DNA of 64,000 nt from NCBI GenBank assembly GCA_963783095.1, contig CAWAMR010000015.1, positions 148,338-212,337 on the forward strand, in the 5' to 3' direction. Source of the DNA: CAWAMR01 sp963783095 (GTDB taxonomy: Bacteria > Planctomycetota > Planctomycetia > Gemmatales > Gemmataceae). The translations under genes were made by a program, and so were the position numbers. Each line of letters starts with the position of its first letter. The first letter of the stretch is position 1. The notes beneath the pieces are model-generated. The model did no database searches. It saw only the letters and a program-made list of their open reading frames with translations, and was not told the origin of the DNA. Below, piece by piece: positions 29,331 to 39,400 of the stretch.

Positions 29331-30803
29331 ATGTTGCAGACAAACCTTTTTCAACATCCGATGCTTTCCCGGCGCACTGCCATTCAGGCCGGGGCGGTCG
29401 GGCTGCTCGGGCTGGGAACCAACCACCTCGACGAGTTGCGAGCGTTCGCGGCCGAGACCGGCTCGCCTGTCAAGGTCTCGAATCCCAAAGCCGTCATTTA
29501 TATTTTCCTTTCCGGCGGGCTGGCCAGAACGATAGTTTCGACATGAAGCCCGACGCTCCCGAAAACATCCGCGGCGAGTTCAAACCGATCGCCACGCGCA
29601 CGCGAGGAATCCAGATTTGCGAACACCTGCCCCATGCTGGCAGCTCAGCTGCGATAACATGGGCGCTGGTGCGGTCGCTGGCGCATCCCTACAGCATCCA
29701 CTCCACCGGGCACATGTCATGCTCAGCGGGACGCACGGAGCCGCCAACCGGCTTCGCATGAGAGCCGGCCGAAGCCGAGCGACTTTGCCGTCGATCGCAG
29801 CGGTGGTCACCGGATTGTTCGCAGCCGCGCAACAACCTGCCGCCCGCCGTCGGTGTTGCCCGAAAAACTGGTTCACGTCACCGGACGCATGATTCCCGGC
29901 CAGTTTGCCGGCGAGATGGGTTCGCAGTTCGACCCTTGGTTCATCGAGGCGAGCAACTACCGCGACTCGAAGTACATTCACGGCGCATTCCCCGAGTACG
30001 GCTTTCAGCGTCAGGAAGGCAGGACCACTCCGCCCAACTACCGCTTCGAGGCACCTCGGCTCGAACTCTCTCACGACCTGCTCCCCGACCGGATCGAGTC
30101 GCGCAACAAGCTGCTTGTGTCCCTCGATCGTCAGCGCCATACTCTCGATCGTGCGGCATCGACCGGCAGCTTCGATCACTACCGCCAAACCGCGACTTCG
30201 ATGTTGCTCGATGGCCGGGTACACCGGGCACTCGACGTTCACGCCGCACCCCAAGGGTACAAGAACGGTACGGGCGCAACTCGTTCGGCTGGTCGCTGTT
30301 GATGGCCCGGCAACTTATCGAGGCCGGGGTCCGCATGGTGCAGGTCAACCTGGGCAACAACGAATCCTGGGATACTCACGAAGCAGCGCCTTCCGCAATC
30401 TCAAGGATTTCCTGTTCCCTCCGACGGATCGGGCGGTTTCGCGCTGCTCGACGACCTGGACGAGCGTGGCATGCTCGATGACGTGCTGATCGTCATGGCG
30501 GGTGAATTTGGTCGTACCCCTCGCGTTTTCACCGACCAGGGTTCCAAGACAAAGACCCCCGGACGCGATCACTGGGGTGCGGTGCAGACCGTCTTCTTCG
30601 CGGGCGGCGGGGTCAAGGGCGGCACGGTGATCGGCTCGTCCGACAAGATCGGTGCCTATCCATCGACCGATCCGCAAAAGCCCGAAAACATGGCGGCAAC
30701 CATCTATCAAGCACTTGGGCTACCTCAAACAATCTCCTGGAAAGATTCTCTCGCTCGTCCGCATTTCGTCTATCACGGCGATCCGATTCGCGGACTGCGA
30801 TGA
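29331..30803 (+). CDS. DUF1501 family exported protein, heavily frameshifted
   Basis: DUF1501 proteins are a planctomycete hallmark: sulfatase/alkaline-phosphatase-like folds exported by Tat, usually paired with DUF1549/DUF1553 genes, substrate unknown. The start has a twin-arginine signal, MLSRRTAIQAGAVGLLGLG. Family segments recur in order but in changing frames: VIYIFLSGGLAQNDSFDMKP, EFKPIATRTRGIQICEHLP, WALVRSLAHPY with HSTGH, GRMIPGQFAGEMGSQFDPWF, GAFPEYGFQRQEG, AGVRMVQVNLGNNESWDTHE, LIVMAGEFGRTPRV, GRDHWGAVQTVFFAGGG and a typical C-terminus ending GDPIRGLR. At least six switches occur, clustered at 29525-29850 and 30230-30460. No DUF1549/1553 partner is present. This is the most damaged gene in the window and could be a true pseudogene. 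Confidence 0.82.
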
Positions 30804-30912
30804 ACGGACAGAAGCCTTGCCACAAACTACATTCCTTTGATACGGTTAGCAATTGCCTCGAATACTATGACTCTGTTCTGCCCAATACGATCCATACCTT
30901 AATGTGATTCTC

Positions 30913-31349
30913 ATGCCCAAGAAAAAAGCATCTGGCAAGAAGACACGATCCAAGGCTTACCAAGTTTTTATCAGCCATGCCACGGCCGACAAATGGTTGG
31001 CAAAAGTGCTATGCGAGAAGATCGAAGCCACAGGAGCGATCACCTTCAGGGACGATCGTGATATTCAGGGCGGTGATGATATCCCAGATGAGATACGACG
31101 CCGGATCAAGCAGTCGAAGGAAATCGTAGTGCTGCTTACCCCGCAGTCGGTTGGTCGCCAGTGGGTGATCTTGGAAGTTGGGGCGGCATGGGAGTAAGCG
31201 TGTCCGAATCCTCTTTATAATGTACCATATCTCTGTTGATCCGATTCCGAATATGATCAAGAACAAGAAAGCCATCCCGTTAAACGATTTTGACCAATAC
31301 ACAAACGATTTAGCTGGGCGAGTCCGAGGTTATCATGGCAAAAATTAGC
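30913..31349 (+). CDS. TIR-domain protein 1, frameshifted
   Basis: About 145 residues after a very basic N-terminus (KKKASGKKTRSK). The TIR domain (TIR_2-like) has YQVFISHATADKWLAKVLCE, ITFRDDRDIQGGDDIPDEI, IVVLLTPQSVGRQWVILEVG and the following AAWG. The Glu in WVILEVG is in the place of the catalytic glutamate of NAD-cleaving TIRs. The frame ends early at 31197, but another frame continues SKRVRILFIMYHISVDPIPN and NDFDQYTNDLAGRV to a stop at 31349, which completes the fold, so a single indel near 31190 is likely. The start is the ATG at 30913. The stop overlaps the start of the second TIR gene by 15 nt. Bacterial TIR proteins often act in anti-phage defence by depleting or signalling through NAD; no such role is proven here. 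Confidence 0.82.
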
Positions 31350-31959
31350 AAGACCTGCGATTTATTCATATCTCATGCGCTGGATGATACATCTTTGCGC
31401 GCCAGATCGCAAATACGTGCCGTGCAAACGGATTGGAGGCGATTACCGATGAGGAACTGCTGGCAAGCAAGGATCTTGGTGACGCATTGTGGGAAGCACT
31501 CGCAGAGAGTCGGGCTTTGCTGGTTGTGTTGTCGCGGCCGGGACTAACACCATCAATGGCAATCGAACTTGCCGCTGCCCGCACGTGGAACAAACCGATC
31601 TTCGGAGTGTTTCCGACCCCACTTTTGCTGACCTACCGCCAAGTCTATCGGGCATCCAGCTCTATACTTCAGGCCGTGTCGAAGATGTGATTCTGGCCAT
31701 CAAATCGAGTGGCAAGGAACTGTCAGAGGACGACCGGTCTTTGCTGGCGACCTTGTACGCCCAAATAGGTGTCTCGGTGGATCAACTTGCTCTTGATCCA
31801 ACACACCTTGGGGATATGGTAAATCGCTTTATTTCAGAAACTGGCAAAACCGTTTCCGGAGAACGCCTCCTCTCAGAGTTACTGCGAATGCGCAAGCAGG
31901 GCAAATTGCCGAAGGGCCGACCCGGCGATCGATCCAGGCCACATCGAGGCACTGCGTAG
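31335..31959 (+). CDS. TIR-domain protein 2 with C-terminal helical module, frameshifted
   Basis: A second TIR-like protein (about 205 residues) whose ATG lies inside the end of TIR gene 1. It begins TCDLFISHALDDTSLRA; after a switch near 31403 it continues ANGLEAITDEELLASKDLGD, RALLVVLSRPGLTPSMAIEL (putative catalytic Glu) and AARTWNKPIFGV. A second switch near 31610 leads to a tail: YTSGRVEDVILAIKSSGKEL, then a helical module LLATLYAQIGVSVDQL through SGERLLSELLRMRKQGKLPK. That module looks like a small adaptor or DNA-binding-like unit, but I cannot name it. Beyond 31917 another frame also reads plausibly (AIDPGHIEALRSEPHFTEAV), so the stop is uncertain. Overlap with gene 1 argues for a two-component TIR system. 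Confidence 0.72.
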
Positions 31960-32005
31960 CGAGCCACATTTCACCGAAGCTGTGTCCCAAGAATTGAGCG
32001 AACCA

Positions 32006-34599
32006 ATGCGAATGGAAAACAGTGCCGGAATACAGTTGCACGGGCGACTCGTGTTGTTTTACTTCTTCCGAACACTCGTCGCAATTCCTGTCTTCTTTTT
32101 TTCTCTCTGTCCGCAACTTGGACGTGCGCAAGGAACCCCAGCGGATTACCAGCGGGCTGAGCAGATTCAGCAAAGGTTTCGAGACAAGGTCTTTCGCACT
32201 TCGGTCGTTCCTCACTGGAGCAGCGATGGCAACCGCTTTTGGTATCGCGTCGATCTTCCCGATGGCGAACGGGAATTCATCGCCGTTGACGCGATCAAAG
32301 GAACACGTCAACTCGCCTTCGATCACGTGAAACTCGCTGATGCTCTCAGCAAGCTTCAAAAAAATGAGGTCTCGGCCAAGAAACTGCCCGTTGACCAGTT
32401 GACGATTGACCCCGCCGGGAAGTGGCTGAGACTGACTGCGTTTGGAAAGCGCCTTGAATGCCAATTGCCCAGCTATGAACTGCAACCAACCGACAAACAG
32501 GATCGATCCGAATCTTTGAAGTCGCTGCCTGCACTACGGCCAACCCAGCACGACGGCGAGCCGACTTCGCTTCGCATTGTCAACCAGCGAATACAAGCGA
32601 TCGAATTGTTCTGGATCGATCGAGACGGACAGCGGCACAGTTATGGTTCGATACCTGCCGGCAAGGACAATACCATGCACACCTTCGCCGGTCATGTGTG
32701 GTTGGTTGTCGATTCGCAGAATCGGCCGATTGGCGTCTTTGAAGCCGTTGAAGGAGGCGCAGAAGCCATCCTTACCGCAGATTCAAAACTCTCGCCAAAG
32801 AAAGCGCCCTGGCAGGGGATTTTCGCCAATGTATCGCCCGACGGCAAATGGCTGGCTCGTTTCAAGGACCACAACCTGGTTCTGAAAGAAATATCTACGA
32901 GCAAAGAGCATGTGCTGACCAAGACCGGCTCCGAAGCCGACCGTTATGGCGGCATCGTTTACTGGTCCCCCGATAGCACTCGCCTTGTTGCCATGCAGAC
33001 GACCAAGGCGGAAGAACGCAAGATCTACATGGTTGAGTCTTCGCCACGCGACCAGTTTCATCCCAAGTTGCACACGCTGAATTATGCAAAACCCGGTGAC
33101 CCAATGCCGATTTCCAAGCCGCACCTCTTCGACGTCGCGGGTCTTCGGGAAATCCCAGTGTCGGATGACTTGTTCAAAAACCCGTGGAGTATTCAAGACC
33201 TGCACTGGGACAAAACGGGGAAAGAGTTTTCGTTTTTGTTCAATCAACGCGGCCATCAAGTATTGCGCCTGATCGGCATTGATGGAAAGACCGGCAGCAT
33301 GCGCTCCATCATCGATGAATCGAGCAAGACGTTCGTTGACTATCACGGTAAGTTTTTTCTGAAAGAGATCGAATCGACCGGTGAACTGATCTGGATGTCG
33401 GAACGCACCGGCTGGAACCACTTGTATCTCATTGATCGACAGACCGGCAAAGTGAAGAACCCGATCACCAAGGGCGAGTGGGTCGTTCGCGGCGTGGATC
33501 GTGTCGATGCCGAAAAGCGACAAATCTGGTTCCGCGCCGGCGGCATCCATGCCGGGCAAGATCCGTATTACATTCACTATTGCCGCATCAACTTTGACGG
33601 AACCGGGCTGGTCAAGCTTACCGAAGGAGATGGCACGCACGCGATCGCGTTATTCTCCGGATAACCGGTTTTTTCTCGATACCTACTCCCGTGTCGATCT
33701 GCCCCCAGTCACCGAATTGCGCCGGAGCGACGATGGGAAATTGATGTGCAAGCTCGAAGCCGGCGACACATCCGCTCTTCAGAAAGCGGGCTGGCAGACT
33801 CCCGAGCGCTTCGTGGCCAAGGGACGCGACGGCGTGACCGACATCTATGGCGTCATCTATCGTCCAACGAACTTTCGATCCCGACAAGAAATATCCGGTC
33901 ATCGAGGCCATTTACGCCGGCCCGCACGGCTCCTTTGTTCCCAAGGACTTTCGCAGCTTTTACTCACCCCAGCGAATTGCCGAACTGGGCTTCGTCGTCG
34001 TGCAGATCGATGGCATGGGAACCTCCAATCGTTCCAAGGCGTTTCACGATGTCTGCTGGAAAAACCTCGGCGATTCCGGATTTCCCGACCGGATCCTCTG
34101 GATCAAAGCAGCGGCCCGGAAGTATCCATACATGGACCTGGCGCGCGTGGGCATCTACGGCGGATCGGCAGGCGGCCAGAGCGCATTGCGGGCCTTGCTG
34201 GCCCACGGCGACTTCTACAAAGTCGGCGTCGCCGATTGCGGCTGCCACGACAACCGCATCGACAAGATCTGGTGGAACGAGCTCTGGATGGGCTAGCCCG
34301 ATCGGTCCGCACTATCGCGGACCAGTCGAACGTAACCAACGCCCACAAATTGACCGGCAAGTTACTGTTGACCGTGGGCGAACTGGACAAAAACGTCGAT
34401 CCCGCTTCGACAATGCAAGTGGTAAACGCGCTGATCAAGGCAGGCAAGGACTTCGACTTGCTGGTCGTCCCCGGTGCAGGGCACGGCGTGGGAGAGTCGC
34501 CCTATGGCAGCGCGCCGACGAATGGATTTCTTCGTGCGCCATTTGCTGGGCGTGAACCCACCCGATCGAAATCGGACCGGTCCAACGATGCTGAAATAG
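32006..34599 (+). CDS. S9B peptidase (dipeptidyl peptidase IV-like), frameshifted
   Basis: An exported prolyl-oligopeptidase-clan enzyme of about 860 residues: a signal segment (LVLFYFFRTLVAIPVFFFSL), an eight-bladed propeller rich in WSPDS/WSSDG turns (VPHWSSDGNRFWYRVD, YGGIVYWSPDSTRLVAM, DLHWDKTGKEFSFLFN), then the alpha/beta hydrolase. The catalytic Ser is in GIYGGSAGGQSA, Asp in VGELDKNVDPAS and His in VPGAGHGVGES, the usual S9 order, so the active site is intact at protein level. Frames change near 33655, 33880, 34300 and 34510; the last frame ends at 34599 with FFVRHLLGVNPPDRNRTGP. The start ATG at 32006 is one of two close choices. The enzyme would cleave Xaa-Pro dipeptides outside the membrane. 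Confidence 0.88.
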
Positions 34600-34772
34600 C
34601 CCTTCGATATACTCTCTCGCGACACCGTATTGGGTTTGGATCAATGCGACTCCGCGCTCTGCTGCGCGTCGCCGAGGAGGTCCAACACAAAGCTCAGTGG
34701 CCCGGCGTGGACCGACGTGAACCCATAAACAAAAGTTGAGAGCCGGGTCCACTGCAACGCTTCGTTCGGCAC

Positions 34773-35138
34773 CTATCCCCAAGGTTGCGACCGGATCTGG
34801 TCTATTTCTCCACGCGCCAGCAAATTCCAAAGACGTAGTGCGTGGATCTCTGGGACCGCGCGCAATCTGCGAGGTGGAACAAGCTCTTGCTCATAATCCT
34901 GGTCGGCCCACTCCTCGAAAGTAACTTCGCGGAGACGATTGGCCGTAAGGACGTACATGGGTCCGTCATCATAGCCAAATCGCAACGAGGCATCTCCGTG
35001 CTCTGCATAGTCGCCGTCAGTCATCCCATCCAGCGTCTCGTGATACAGTTCCGCGATGGCTTGAGCCAGCTCGGCGTCTGAAGGACTGCGAACATCCTCG
35101 CCGTGCCGCCGCGTCAGGATGCACCATGGTTGGTTCAT
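34773..35138 (-). CDS. Hypothetical protein (121 aa)
   Basis: 121 residues, acidic N-terminal half (VRSPSDAELAQAIAELYHET, YAEHGDASLRFGYDDGPMYV) and a C-terminal half with LREVTFEEWADQDYEQELVP and HALRLWNLLARGEIDQIRSQ. Codon use and the mixed helix/strand pattern look like a real protein. The size and composition recall contact-toxin immunity proteins, but I see no specific family. No signal peptide or membrane helix. It lies between the S9 peptidase and hicBA in the accessory stretch. Confidence 0.6.
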   Translation of the reverse strand: MNQPWCILTRRHGEDVRSPSDAELAQAIAELYHETLDGMTDGDYAEHGDASLRFGYDDGPMYVLTANRLREVTFEEWADQDYEQELVPPRRLRAVPEIHALRLWNLLARGEIDQIRSQPWG

Positions 35139-35246
35139 TGGGAGTGCCTAGCTCGCCGAACACCGAACTACCGGGCAGCAGACTGTCCGAGTCAGTCATG
35201 CACAAGCGGTTGCCGCTCCGGTTGACTCATTCGTTCGGTGAACTGT

Positions 35247-35459
35247 TTACATTAATTTGCGAAACTCGTCGATGGTCAGGCCCGCATCCTGGACAATCCC
35301 ACCCATCGTGATGGCATTGACTGGGTTATGACGCGGAATGACCACTTTGCGCGTTCCGTCCGTCATCACGATATGCTTGCCCTGACGCAGGATCCTGAAC
35401 CCGATCTTTTGCAAGGCACGAACAGCATCGAGGTGATTAATTCAGGGTAACTTGGGCAT
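35247..35459 (-). pseudogene. hicA: HicA-family mRNA interferase toxin, in-frame TGA at codon 6
   Basis: HicA is a small double-stranded-RNA-binding-fold ribonuclease toxin neutralised by HicB. Reading from the ATG at 35459 gives MPKLP, a TGA, then INHLDAVRALQKIGFRILRQ, GKHIVMTDGTRKVVIPRHNP and VQDAGLTIDEFRKLM, about 70 codons. The catalytic His in GKHIVM and the RHNP turn are present. At codon 6 family members carry Gly (GGA would fit), so one substitution (GGA to TGA) would inactivate the toxin. The antitoxin gene lies 2 nt upstream. The single nonsense change could be real silencing of the toxin or a base-call error; translation from a later start would lose the first strand. Confidence 0.75.
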
Positions 35460-35461
35460 CG

Positions 35462-35658
35462 TTAGAATACTACCTCGATTTCGCGAACCTTGGCACCCTC
35501 TTTTGGCTCGATTTCTGCTTCGAGGTATTCATGGATAGCCGACGCGATGTTCGCCAAAGCTTCTTCCTCAGTTGCTCCTTGAGACCAACAGCCGGGCAGA
35601 CTCGTGCACAAACGGCGAAGCCTTCGTCCGATGGGTACAGCGAAATCCTGAATTTCAT
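35462..35658 (-). CDS. hicB: HicB-family antitoxin, frameshifted
   Basis: About 65 residues: MKFRISLYPSDEGFAVCARV is the partial-RNase-H-fold start typical of HicB. After a shift near 35605, GATEEEALANIASAIHEYLE and the tail AKVREIEVVF follow, including the diagnostic EEEALANIxxAI helix. It is at the short end for HicB and has no added DNA-binding domain, as in the HicB_lk-Antitox group. The stop (TAA) is 2 nt before the hicA start, the usual antitoxin-first order with translational coupling. Confidence 0.78.
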
Positions 35659-35770
35659 GACTTATCTCTCCTTTGCATTACCCACGCGGGATTATCGAGA
35701 ATGATCCAGGGTGCCACTTCCGGACAACTACAACAGGATTGTCGGGTAGAAAACTTGGTGTGTCAAGGCA

Positions 35771-35878
35771 TTAGATGACGAGAACGAGTGGATAGTCATC
35801 GGGATCTTCTTCAGCCCGGTCCACGTGTCCCAGGTCGCCCTCGGCCTTTCGTACCCACTTGCGCGTGAGCGGCATCAT
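35771..35878 (-). pseudogene. HEPN-domain remnant
   Basis: A 35-codon frame starting MPLTRKWVRKAEGDLGHVDR resembles the first 15 residues of HEPN proteins (MxLTRxWVxKAEGD), which usually continue for about 115 more. Here the sequence runs on to an unrelated acidic tail (AEEDPDDYPLVLVI) and stops. It overlaps the 3' end of the nucleotidyltransferase gene in the order typical of MNT-HEPN toxin-antitoxin pairs. I infer that the HEPN ribonuclease body has been deleted. Confidence 0.5.
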
Positions 35879-36204
35879 ATAGGGTCTTTCCCAAGGTCGT
35901 AATTTCGCGGAGGAACCAGTCGCCCTGGTCCAGGCGCCACTTCAGGTTGCGCGGCGTTCGGACTATCAGATCCAGCGGGAATGGCTCTTCGATGGCTGAG
36001 CTGATCTTCACGGCCTGATCCAACTCGCTGCGCCGGCATCACGACGAGCAAGTCCACATCGCTGTCTTCGTGCGGTGTTCCGCAAGCTCGCGAGCCGAAC
36101 AGAATGATTTTTTCGGGGTGGAACTGCTTGGCGATCTGCCGGGCGTACCGGCGGATCACTCGCATCGGGATGTCGGCCCCTTGGCAGTAGCGCTTTATCG
36201 GCAT
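35811..36204 (-). CDS. MNT-type minimal nucleotidyltransferase, frameshifted
   Basis: An about 130-residue protein with the minimal nucleotidyltransferase core: VIRRYARQIAKQFHPEKIIL, FGSRACGTPHEDSDVDLLVV (the GSR...DxD metal site) and, after a switch near 36030, ELDQAVKISSAIEEPFPLDL, IVRTPRNLKWRLDQGDWFLR and EITTLGKTLYDAA. MNTs paired with HEPN ribonucleases work as antitoxins by adding AMP to the HEPN toxin. The GS and DxD residues are present. The following HEPN gene appears reduced to a remnant, so the antitoxin may be orphaned. The start could be 36204 or the ATG at 36165. Confidence 0.8.
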
Positions 36205-36447
36205 GAGTATATCCTACCAGACGGAAACCAAAAATGGACCGCAAATGCGCCGAAGTCACCGATTGTAAGCGGCCCAGCCACAACGCCACCCTTCTGTCGC
36301 CGTTTGCGACGCAACCACCAGCGAAGCCGACAGCAGGCAGGGTGCGCTGAGTACGGCGACCCTGGGGTGTGTCCGGCGCACTCCTTCAGAGTGCCCAGAC
36401 CAAAGACGCTTGGCGTCTTTGGTCTTTGCAACTACTGCGTCACCCGG
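36205..36447. other. Intergenic region with hairpin
   Basis: About 240 bp between the MNT gene start and the stop of the LamG/haem/ThuA gene, both on the minus strand. Apart from the hairpin at 36397-36425 I see no gene. Its left end should hold the MNT promoter. Confidence 0.5.
36397..36425. terminator. Hairpin downstream of the LamG/haem/ThuA gene
   Basis: Perfect 13-bp stem AGACCAAAGACGC (36397-36409) / GCGTCTTTGGTCT (36413-36425) with a 3-nt loop, about 25 nt beyond the stop codon of the large minus-strand gene. Position fits a transcription terminator, though no clear T run follows. Confidence 0.6.
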
Positions 36448-39400
36448 TCACCTTCTGATTCTGGCTCCCGGCAATACCAGACTATTCAATCGATCCACTG
36501 GCTCTTTCGCGGCCCAGGCAATGCCGCGCAATAGCAACACGCGAAAAAGCGGATCGTCAAATGTCCACGTATAGTGACCAGGGATCGAGACAAAGACTCG
36601 CCCTTTACTGGGCTCCAGTGTCCAGAACAACGGCTGGGCTTGTCCATCCTCGACACCACTGGCCAGAAGGTTGATCTTCTTCGTGTCGCCCACCAGTTTC
36701 CAGTAACTCTCATCGTGAAAGTGAACCTTGTCGAAATTCCGAGCGATCGGATGCTTTTTGCCGCCCTCGAAACCCAGATCGAGAGGTCCATGTCGAAACT
36801 TCGAATCACCTCCCCGCCACGCCAATCCAATACGCTGTGCAAAGCCGGGTGCATCGGAGCCGCCATCGACGGCATAGTGGATGTAGACCAGACCGCCACC
36901 ACGAGCGAGATAGGCATCAATATCTTTGGCACGATCGGTTGTCCATTTTCCTTGTTGGTAGAAGACCATTACATTAGCGGACTTCAAATCATCGGCACTC
37001 GGCCAGTCCATCGCAGTCGTGACCTTCATGTCGTCAGCCATCGCCAGCAACTTGGACCAGACTTTCAGCCACGCGGGATAATCGTGCTCGCCGGGGCCGT
37101 GATCCTTCTTGCCGGCGATCAGCACAACATGAATGGGCCGCGTTTTGGCAGGCGGATCCGGATGAACCTGCGAGAATTGCTTGGACTTCTTTCATCTCGC
37201 GTGCCGCAGGGGGTGGCGTGTCCTTGCCGTAATCGGGCATTTGCGGGGGTTCGCTCAACAGGAAGACCAACAAATCCCTCAGCTTTTCGGGGCCGAGTTT
37301 CTTGGCCAGATCATCCGGCATGATCGACTGAGAAGAAGTCTGTATCTTCTCGATTTCGCTTCGACCGATCGTCGTGATCTTACCCTCATTGTCGGCCACC
37401 AGAAGCTTGTCCCCCTGCTTGCGGACGGTGCCGGCCAGCAGCCTGCCATCGGCCAGCGAGATCACATGAGTGATGTAATCCGGATTTATGGCAAAGCTGG
37501 GTTCGACAATATCGCGCAATACCGAAGCATAATCGCGGTGCGGCAAGTTTGAAAGGTCGGGACCAATTTTTTCACCCTCGCCGGCGAAGGTATGGCATTT
37601 GAAACACGTAGCCGTTTCGCTGAAAAAAACTGCGCCGGCCACGCTCCCAATTGCCACCCTTGAGCTCGGGTATCACGCGCTCGACCACGGGCGAGTTATC
37701 GCGTTTCAAGGCCGCCCAGGGCAATAGAAGTCGATGAAGTTGCAAGGCGCGCGATCGACCATCTTCGCGAGTGCTGTAGGAGACCGACAATGCGGAAACA
37801 GCCTTGCCGGTCAGGCCGATTTCGAAGGGAATCGGTGTTTCCGCAATCGGCTTGACCACTACGCGAATGTTGCGCTGACCGTCTTGTCGATCGACATCGG
37901 CGATACTTTTCCAGAAGCTTTTACCTCAAAATCGACCGGTGCAGAAAAGTTCAGGGTAACTTCTTCGGCAGATGGTTCGTAATCGAGCTTCGATCCTGGC
38001 TGCGCCGCAGGGTCGCAACATACTTCCCAGGTTCAACTGGGTGCGAAGCGTAAGTTTGCCGGGCTGCTTGATCAGACTCCAAAACTCCTCATGCATCGCG
38101 CTCCCAGCGGTCAGTTGGCGGGCGACGCCAAGGTCGAGATGGGGTAGCCAGCCCGACCAGTGGGCTTCGCCAGTCTTGCTGAGCCAGGTTGCCTCAACGC
38201 CGTGCAAATCATAGCGCAGATCGGTTTCAGGAACTTGCGGTAATTCTTTTTTCTTGACGTCCGGTTTCAGGGGTCGGCCAAGGCCCGATAGGGTCAAGGC
38301 ATAGTTCGATGCATCAGGATGCGGACCGGTCGAGAGAATCAAGTTTCTGCGATCGCTGGTGACGGCAACACTGTAAATCGGCAAGTCGTAACGCGGCGAG
38401 CGAAGTTGATCCTGGACGGCCTGGTAGCCCGGCCGTTGCACCTCAAAGCGATCGCCGGCAGAGACATATTTGCCGTATTCGATCGACAACTTGCCCACCT
38501 GGTCGGATTCCAGAGGTCGATCGAATGCAACTCGAACTTCGTGCGGACCATGCGCCCAGACCAGCACAGGTTGCGGAAGATTTTTGCCGGTATAAGCGAT
38601 TTTGTAGAGCTTGCCTTTGCCATTGGGACCGCTGCCCCAGTCCGGCCCGCCTCCATGCACTGCGACAACCAGTTCACCTGCGGGTGAAACACAGGCATCG
38701 ACACACAGTTTGTCCAATGAGGCCAGCAACTGGTTTTGAGCAACATAGCCGACCGGTGTCTTCACCAGTTTGGTGCGATAGAGCTTGCCGCGCGAGTAGC
38801 CGGTCACGAACACATCCGACTGCCACCAGCGTGGCCCGAAGCTGGGGCCGCCATTGACAGGCTCGTTAAAATTTAAACCACAAGTTGACTGGTGCTGCGG
38901 GCCATAGTCAAAAACGCTTGGCTCGTCGATCACGTTGGGCAGGTGCTTGGGATGTCGCGGCGGGAAACCGTAATGTCGGCCCTTTCTCGATTTGCAATAG
39001 TTCATCGAACGGATTGCCATTGGGCAGCCAGGTGGCCCCTTCCTGATCGGTGCAGAACAGATCCCCGACAGAGTTGAATCGCATACCCACCGGAAAGCGG
39101 ATGCCGGTGCACACGATTTCCCGGCTCTTGAAATCAGGTGCGACGCGGAGGATCGTCCCGCGTTCGCTGTCGAGGCCGATACTGGGCTTTGCCGGAGTTG
39201 TCGAGCAAATAGCCATTGGTGTAGGATGCCGTGCCCAGGTCCGAAATAGACGCTGCCATCACGAGATCGAAGGCCACTCCCAGGGCATCGACGCCATGAG
39301 GGATTTCCTGCCAGCCTTCGGCAACGATGATTTCCTTGTCGGCCTTGCCGGCACCTTCAGTATCGACGATCAGCGAACACTTGCCCTTGGCCGCGACGAA

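Noticed and set aside
31190..31200. Programmed frameshifting as the reason for the TIR1 frame change
   Set aside because: No slippery heptamer or downstream stem is evident, and similar shifts occur in about 20 unrelated genes, so indels explain it better.
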